A stretch of 64,000 bases of DNA from Tragulus kanchil. Taxonomy: Eukaryota; Chordata; Mammalia; Artiodactyla; Tragulidae. The translations under genes and the position numbers were made by a program. Location of the stretch: positions 101,734,794 to 101,798,793 of the forward strand of contig JAIOJX010000032.1 of NCBI GenBank assembly GCA_022376925.1. The letters run 5' to 3'. Below are positions 58,147-64,000 of the stretch, one piece after another; position 1 is the first letter of the stretch, and every line of letters begins with the position of its first letter. The notes beneath the pieces are model-generated. The model worked only from the letters and a program-made list of their open reading frames with translations. It searched no databases and was not told where the DNA came from.

Positions 58147-60339
58147 TTTTCTGTTGGTCTTCTCTGGTGGTCCAGTGGGTAAGAACACTGCCTTGCAGTA
58201 CAAGGGGTGCTGGTTTGATCCCTGGCCTGGGAAGATCTCATGTGCCACATGGTGGCTGGACAGATTTGTCCAACTACTGAGCTGGAGGTCTGGAGCGCAT
58301 GCACCCAGAGCCGGTGCTCTGCAGTGAGAGAGGCCACTGCAGTGGGAGGCCCACACAGGCCAAAAAAGAACAAAGATGGATGATAAATGAAAGACCAACA
58401 GAAGTGTCCAGAAAAAAAACAAAATTTTTAAGAAAATTTTCTATTTAAGATGTAGCATTCTCGTGACAAAGGAAAAACAACAATAACAAAATTAGAAGGC
58501 TCTAAATTTTCTGCTCAGATGTGACTCCTATCACTTCTGCTTATGTTTAACTGGTTAAGGCGGAGATGAATCAAGTCAGAAAATATACTTGTCCCACAGT
58601 AGGATGAAAATGGTTGGGGATATATAATTCTCTAACAGGAGGGCAGCATGTAATTACTACCAACAATACAATCCAAGCACAAACTTAATCACTTTGAAAT
58701 TAACTACTTGAGCAAACTGAATGTGAGTACATGCTATGTGTGTCATTTCCAGGAAGAAATCTTAAAACCCATTGTATGATTCACCACTTTCCTTTCACCC
58801 TGCTTTGGGAGAAAGTTAAGGGATGCTCAGCATACCTGTTTCCCTGATGAACAGGGTGGAGCAGAACTCTTGAGCAATTCATTATAGACATTTCATGTGG
58901 ACAGGACATTAATCTTTGTTTTATTAAACCACTGAGATTTGGGGGTTGTTTATTACCATAGTATAAAACAACTCATTCATTCTGACCAAGGTATTAAAAG
59001 AGGTTTGGAAACCACTGTCTTAAAAAGCTATCCTCAGTATGTGCACAGTATATGCTTAGAATTGTATGATAGTTTCTCTCTCATATTCTTTTTATAATGA
59101 CAGCTACTCTCTTTCCTGACCATTGTGATAATCATTCCCTTCTTTGTGCTATTTTTTGGTAGAAGACATCTGAGAAGGCTGTTTGTATCTCATGCCTTTG
59201 GGGGAACTTCTTTTCTCTCCATTTAAGTGTTTGTAATAGAAGTTTTCTGTTGGTCTTCTCTGGTGGTCCAGTGGGTAAGAACACTGCCTTGCAGTACAAG
59301 GGGTGCTGGTTTGATCCCTGGCCTGGGAAGATCTCATGTGCCACATGGTGGCTGGACAGATTTGTCCAACTACTGAGCTGGAGGTCTGGAGCGCATGCAC
59401 CCAGAGCCGGTGCTCTGCAGTGAGAGAGGCCACTGCAGTGGGAGGCCCACACAGGCCAAAAAAGAACAAAGATGGATGATAAATGAAAGACCAACAGAAG
59501 TGTCCAGAAAAAAAACAAAATTTTTAAGAAAATTTTCTATTTAAGATGTAGCATTCTCGTGACAAAGGAAAAACAACAATAACAAAATTAGAAGGCTCTA
59601 AATTTTCTGCTCAGATGTGACTCCTATCACTTCTGCTTATGTTTAACTGGTTAAGGCGGAGATGAATCAAGTCAGAAAATATACTTGTCCCACAGTAGGA
59701 TGAAAATGGTTGGGGATATATAATTCTCTAACAGGAGGGCAGCATGTAATTACTACCAACAATACAATCCAAGCACAAACTTAATCACTTTGAAATTAAC
59801 TACTTGAGCAAACTGAATGTGAGTACATGCTATGTGTGTCATTTCCAGGAAGAAATCTTAAAACCCATTGTATGATTCACCACTTTCCTTTCACCCTGCT
59901 TTGGGAGAAAGTTAAGGGATGCTCAGCATACCTGTTTCCCTGATGAACAGGGTGGAGCAGAACTCTTGAGCAATTCATTATAGACATTTCATGTGGACAG
60001 GACATTAATCTTTGTTTTATTAAACCACTGAGATTTGGGGGTTGTTTATTACCATAGTATAAAACAACTCATTCATTCTGACCAAGGTATTAAAGAGGTT
60101 TGGAAACCACTGTCTTAAAAAGCTATCCTCAGTATGTGCACAGTATATGCTTAGAATTGTATGATAGTTTCTCTCTCATATTCTTTTTATAATGACAGCT
60201 ACTCTCTTTCCTGACCATTGTGATAATCATTCCCTTCTTTGTGCTATTTTTTGGTAGAAGACATCTGAGAAGGCTGTTTGTATCTCATGCCTTTGGGGGA
60301 ACTTCTTTTCTCTCCATTTAAGTGTTTGTAATAGAAGTT
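58147..60339. repeat. Duplication W, period 1095-1096, near blunt
   Basis: Bases 58147-59244 recur at 59243-60339, sharing tt at the junction. Copy 2 lacks one A (attaaaagagg against attaaagagg). The first 295 bases overlap V, so the SINE is present three times. Confidence 0.97.
58442..59242. other. No gene seen
   Basis: AT-rich, unrecognised. Copy at 59538-60339. Confidence 0.6.
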
Positions 60340-60662
60340 GCCAGATAGTACAATGCTACCAAAGCAGGAGGGGCACGAAGCTGAGCCAGTGAATTTCTTC
60401 TGGGGATTTCCTCCTGGAATCAAGAGAACTGTCTAAGGCTGTCAGTGTGAGTGCCCAGACTGTACCATGTCAGATTCAGGCCTGTGACTGGTGGGTACTC
60501 CTCATAGTGTTATCTGTATTAGTAGTTTGCCGAGAAGGGTAATACTGTTCTAATAAGAAAGTTGATGCATAGTAGGTATAGAAGAAGAAAGGCAAAAGTG
60601 TTAGAGTTCTTGGACCTAGGTTTATGTTAGTCACCTTTGAAGTAACCAAAGGCATATATATT
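60340..60662. other. No gene seen
   Basis: Single-copy-looking DNA, the first stretch after the last duplication. Nothing recognised. Confidence 0.55.
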
Positions 60663-60776
60663 TGAGGCATTTGTAAACTATGGACCTCAGGCCAAATTGG
60701 ACCTGCAGCACATATTTGTAAATAAAGTTTGATTGAGACACATCCAAACCCATTTGTTTATGTGTGGCTGTTTTTG

Positions 60777-62328
60777 AAGTGTAGTTGATTTATGTTATGT
60801 TAATTGCTGCTAAACAGCAATGTGATTCAGTTATACATATCTATATCTATATCTATCTGTATATATTCTTTTTTAAAAACATTCTTTTCCATTATGGTGT
60901 ATCATAGGATGTTGAATATAGTTTCTTGTCCTATATAGCAAGACCTTGTTTTCATCCATCCTATATATATTAGTTTCCATCTGCTATTCCCCAAACCCCT
61001 ATCTATCCCTCCCTCACCCCACCTACTCATTGGCAACCATAGTCAGTTCTTTATATCTGTGACTCAGTTTTTGCTTCATGGATATGTTTATTTGTGTTAT
61101 ATTTTAGGTTTCACATATAAGTGATATCATATGCTATTTGTCTTTCTCTTTTTGACTTCATTTAGTATGATAATCTCTAGTTTCATCCTTGTTGCTGCAA
61201 ATGGAATTATTTCATTCTTTTTATGACTGAGTAATACTTCATTGCATATATATACCACATCATCTTTATTCATTCATCAGTTGATGTACCTTTAGGTTGT
61301 TTCTATGTCTTGGCTTTTGTGAATAGTGCTGCTATGAACATAGGGGTCCATATATCTTTTTGCATTATTGTTTTGTCTGGATATATGCCCAGGAGTGGAA
61401 TTGCTGGGTCATATGCCAACTCTATTTGTAGCTTTTTAAAGAACCTGCATATTGTTTTCTATAGTATCTATGTGTGTTATACCAACCTACCTTCCCAGCA
61501 ACTATATAGGAGGCTTTCCTTTTCTCCACACCCTCTCCAGCATTTGTCATTTGTAGACTTTTGAATGATGGCCATTTTGATAAATGTGGTGGTATCTCAC
61601 TGTAGATTTGATTTTTATTTCTCAAATAATTAGATAAAAATGCTAGTAGATATGATGGGAATATCAGACCACATTACCTGCCTCATGAGAATCTATACAT
61701 AGGACAAGAAGCCACAGTTAGAACTGGACATGGAACAATGGACTGGTTCCAAATTGGGAAAGGAGTATGTCAAGGCTGTTGACATACAAGTATATTGTCA
61801 TCTTGCTTATTTAACTTCTGTGCAGAGTACATCATGTGAAATGCTAGGTTGGATGAATCACAAGCTGAAACCAAGATTTCTGAGAGAAATATCAATAACC
61901 ACAGATATGCAAATGATACCACTTTAATGAAATCAGCCCTGAATATTCAGTGATGCTGAAACAGAAACTCTAATACTTTGACCACCTGATGCAAAGAGCC
62001 AACTTACTGGAAAAGAACTTGTTGCTAGGAAAGATGGAGGCCAAGGGAAGAAAGGGGTGACAGAGGATGAGATGGCTGGGTGGCATCACTGACTCACTGG
62101 ACATGAGTTTGTGTAAACTCAGGGAGATAGTTAAGGACAGGGAAGCCTGGTGTGCTGCAGATCATAGGGTTGCACAGTTGGACATGACTTAGCGACTAAA
62201 CAACAAAAACAAATAATTAGTGATGTTGAGCATCTTTTCTTGTGCCTGTTGGCCATCTGTGTATCTTCCTTGGAGAAATGACTATTTAGTTCTTCTGCTC
62301 ATGTTTTGATTGGGCTGTTTGTTACATA
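60777..62328 (-). mobile_element. L1 3' end, antisense, inside the MITE
   Basis: Antisense L1 3'UTR and ORF2 tail: gaagtgtagttgatttatg, aacagcaatgtgattcagtt, atctctagtttcatccttgt, ggagtggaattgctgggtca, ctccacaccctctccagcat. Resumes at 62210 (aaataattagtgatgttgag). Perfect 12-base target-site duplication tggctgtttttg at 60765-60776 and 62329-62340. Confidence 0.88.
61634..62209 (+). mobile_element. BovB, internally deleted, inside the L1
   Basis: RT sequence (gatgggaatatcagaccac, aactggacatggaacaatgg, accacagatatgcaaatgat) jumps at about 61928 to the 3' tail (gaatattcagtgatgctgaa, gacagaggatgagatggctg, tggacatgacttagcgac). Perfect 11-base target-site duplication caaataattag at 61623-61633 and 62210-62220. 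Confidence 0.9.
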
Positions 62329-62445
62329 TGGCTGTTTTTGTGCTACCATGACAAAGTTGAGTAATTGCAGCAGAGACTTTACAGCCTATAAAGCCTAAGA
62401 TATTTGCCATCTGGCCCTTTTCATAAAATATTTGCTAACCCTCGG

Positions 62446-63515
62446 TATATATTATCTCATCCTTAATATATATAGATATAGATATACATACAAAATTTAC
62501 ATATGAAATTTATAAACTTATAAACATCTCATCCATAAGTGAAGAAATATATTCTAAACAAATGCAATTTTCACGTGTAATAGTGCAGAATCAAAAAAGA
62601 TTGGAGAGTCAATTATGTATGAATAAAATAAACTGGAGAGCACTGTCATAGGCAATAATGAGTCCCAGAAGTATTTGATCAAGGCAGTGTCATAATCATA
62701 TTACCGGGACAACTCCACTGTCAATTTGAATGCTTGTTTGCACTGAAGCAGGAGAAAAAGTTATTAACATTGATAAATGTTTTGTAATTGAGACCAAAAA
62801 AGGAAGAAACAAAAAGCCAAAACCTAGATAGAGGAATGGCAGTTGGGGTAGAAAGGAAGAGATTCATGCAGGTGACTCAGATGTGGCCTTTCAACAGTCC
62901 TTCACCTACAGATGACAAACTCCAGGTTTAGAGGAACAGATTGTTTGGCTACAAGAAACCATCAATAATGATTTCCGTGATCATCTCATCTTGGCCCAGA
63001 CCCCATTCCAACCAAGTTATTAATACACACATTATTCTTCTAAAAGAAATAGAGAAATGCATTCCAGATTGCCAAAGAAAGAAATTCCCTGTGATTTATA
63101 CTAAAATGTCCCTAGAACTTTTTTTTCTTCCAATCATCCATCTTCAAGAAATACTAAAGACAAATATTTCATGAATCCAGAGGTGCTTCTGGCCAGCATC
63201 TGGAGATGATCTTCAGAATACAAATCTGTTATCCTTTTTCACCATGGGCTCAACTGTCAGAACGTGTAATAAACATAACCAGCCAGGGGGCTGGAGGGAG
63301 GCAGAAAGCATACAGCTAACCACTGTAGTAGAAGAAATGAGGGTGCATTTGCCTATACTTTTCCTGTACCTACTTTTTTTATAGCTCTACTTTATCTCCT
63401 TTCCTAACAAATGTTTGAATGCAGTGAAAGACACTTCTATTGCTGATATTCTCCAAGACTGTCAGTCTTATTAAACTGTCTTACATAGATATGACTTTGT
63501 ATAGCAGAAGGAATG
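62446..63515. other. No gene seen
   Basis: AT-rich DNA without recognised repeats. A 77-codon frame (62941-63174) has no domain I know. Confidence 0.55.
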
Positions 63516-63715
63516 TAAACTATGACATCAGTTGGATCGGAGTTTGATTTTTGGTATTGCTAGCTAATATCTGTGTGAACTTAAAAGTTCGTTAGTTTTG
63601 GTGAGCACTATTCCCAAATTAGTAAAATGAACTTGTGTATAATGTAATAATGTAGATGAAATTATCAGTATACCACTTGGTATAGCCTTAAAATAAATGT
63701 TGCTGTCATTATCAT
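63516..63715 (+). mobile_element. MIR-like fragment
   Basis: gatcggagtttgatttttgg, tatctgtgtgaacttaaaag, agtaaaatgaacttgtgta follow MIR order. Confidence 0.5.
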
Positions 63716-63739
63716 TTCAAAACCATTTTCATGCTACCA

Positions 63740-64000
63740 CTACCCATTCATCAGATGGTTAAATATAATAGACAGAAAATACCAATTTGGAGTGAGAATA
63801 TGAAGCAAATGGAGCTCTCACATACAAAGCTGTGGTAATACCTACTAGGTTGGATACAGCCCGGTACTCAGCAATTCCACTCCTAGGTATGTATCCCAGA
63901 TAAATGCCTTCTTATGTTCGTCAAGAACATGAACCAGAATGTTGAAAGCAGAGCTATTAAGAATAGTACTCAACTCAAATGCCTGTCAATGGTATAGTAC
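63740..64000 (+). mobile_element. L1M-type ORF2 tail, sense, runs off the window
   Basis: ggagctctcacatacaaagc, cagcaattccactcctaggt, gtatcccagataaatgcc and caactcaaatgcctgtcaat are the L1 3' ORF2 block. The element continues beyond base 64000. Confidence 0.75.

Larger units (their letters stand above)
56270..58441. repeat. Duplication V, period 1089-1090
   Basis: Bases 56270-57351 recur at 57359-58441 with a 7-base spacer. Differences: ccctcacaaac against ccctaacaaac, and one extra G near 57835. It holds an LTR and a CHR-2 SINE. Confidence 0.97.
60663..62445 (-). mobile_element. hAT-Charlie-type MITE split by an L1
   Basis: Left part 60663-60776 (tttgtaaactatggacctca, tttgtaaataaagtttgatt). 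Right part 62329-62445 (gctgtttttgtgctaccatg, gttgagtaattgcagcagag, atctggcccttttcataaaa). Same family as 15119-15340, opposite orientation. An AT-only 8-base target-site duplication, tatatatt, lies at 60655-60662 and 62446-62453. Confidence 0.78.

Noticed and set aside
4..60339. Macrosatellite or CRISPR-like array
   Set aside because: Each unit is a different sequence present two (partly three) times, so there is no repeated monomer or regular repeat-spacer pattern.

Overview
The window is nuclear DNA of a ruminant (Bovidae or a close relative). The evidence is the repeat content: tRNA-Glu-derived Bov-tA SINEs, BovB (RTE) LINEs, CHR-2-type SINEs and ruminant-type L1 3' ends, together with older mammalian repeats (MIR/L2-like, MER5A-like, a MaLR/MLT1-like LTR, a Tigger-like element, a hAT-Charlie-type MITE, L1M). 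I recognise no protein-coding host gene, tRNA, rRNA or other host RNA gene. All recognisable coding sequence is decayed transposon protein (BovB reverse transcriptase, L1 ORF2 C-terminus, a Tigger transposase tail). These names rest on remembered consensus sequences, not on a database search.

The dominant structure is not biological in any ordinary sense. From base 4 to 60339 the sequence contains 23 separate head-to-tail duplications. Each has a different sequence, yet all have nearly the same copy length (about 1035 to 1156 bases) and period (1088 to 1180, sum about 25.6 kb). Junctions between copy 1 and copy 2 recur every 1.8 to 4.6 kb. They are either blunt, often with 2 to 6 bases of shared sequence, or carry 7 to 73 bases of spacer. 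Several spacers read as error-rich copies of the DNA that should follow copy 1 or precede copy 2. Copies differ mainly by 1 to 6 base indels, often in homopolymers. Collapsing each pair makes interrupted transposons continuous. The simplest reading is an assembly in which contigs overlapping by about 1.1 kb were joined end to end without merging, so the true locus would be about 38 kb. Genuine serial tandem duplication is not excluded from sequence alone.

Layout: 0-6.6 kb Bov-tA SINEs and an L1M tail (duplications A-C). 6.6-12 kb low-repeat DNA with a MIR, a Bov-tA and an L1 3'UTR (D, E). 12-22 kb MIR/L2-like pieces, a hAT MITE, a microsatellite and a Tigger-like element with perfect 14-base terminal inverted repeats (F-I). 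22-26 kb Bov-tA, MER5A-like, CHR-2 and an L1 3' end (J, K). 26.6-31.2 kb a sense BovB carrying an ERV LTR-derived retrocopy and a 5'-inverted L1, both with target-site duplications (K-M). 31-41 kb mostly unrecognised DNA plus a BovB tail, a CHR-2 SINE with a perfect 15-base target-site duplication and an L1MA-like 3' end with a TA microsatellite (N-P). 41-47.4 kb a Bov-tA interrupted by a 134-base copy of sequence 1.3 kb away, then an antisense BovB (Q, R). 47.5-53.8 kb an old sense L1M running from ORF1 to ORF2 (S, T). 53.8-60.3 kb an antisense L1 tail, an MLT1-like LTR with a perfect 21-base hairpin, and a CHR-2 SINE (U-W). 60.3-64 kb is free of the duplications and holds a clean three-level nest: a hAT MITE split by an L1, itself split by a BovB, with target-site duplications at every level.
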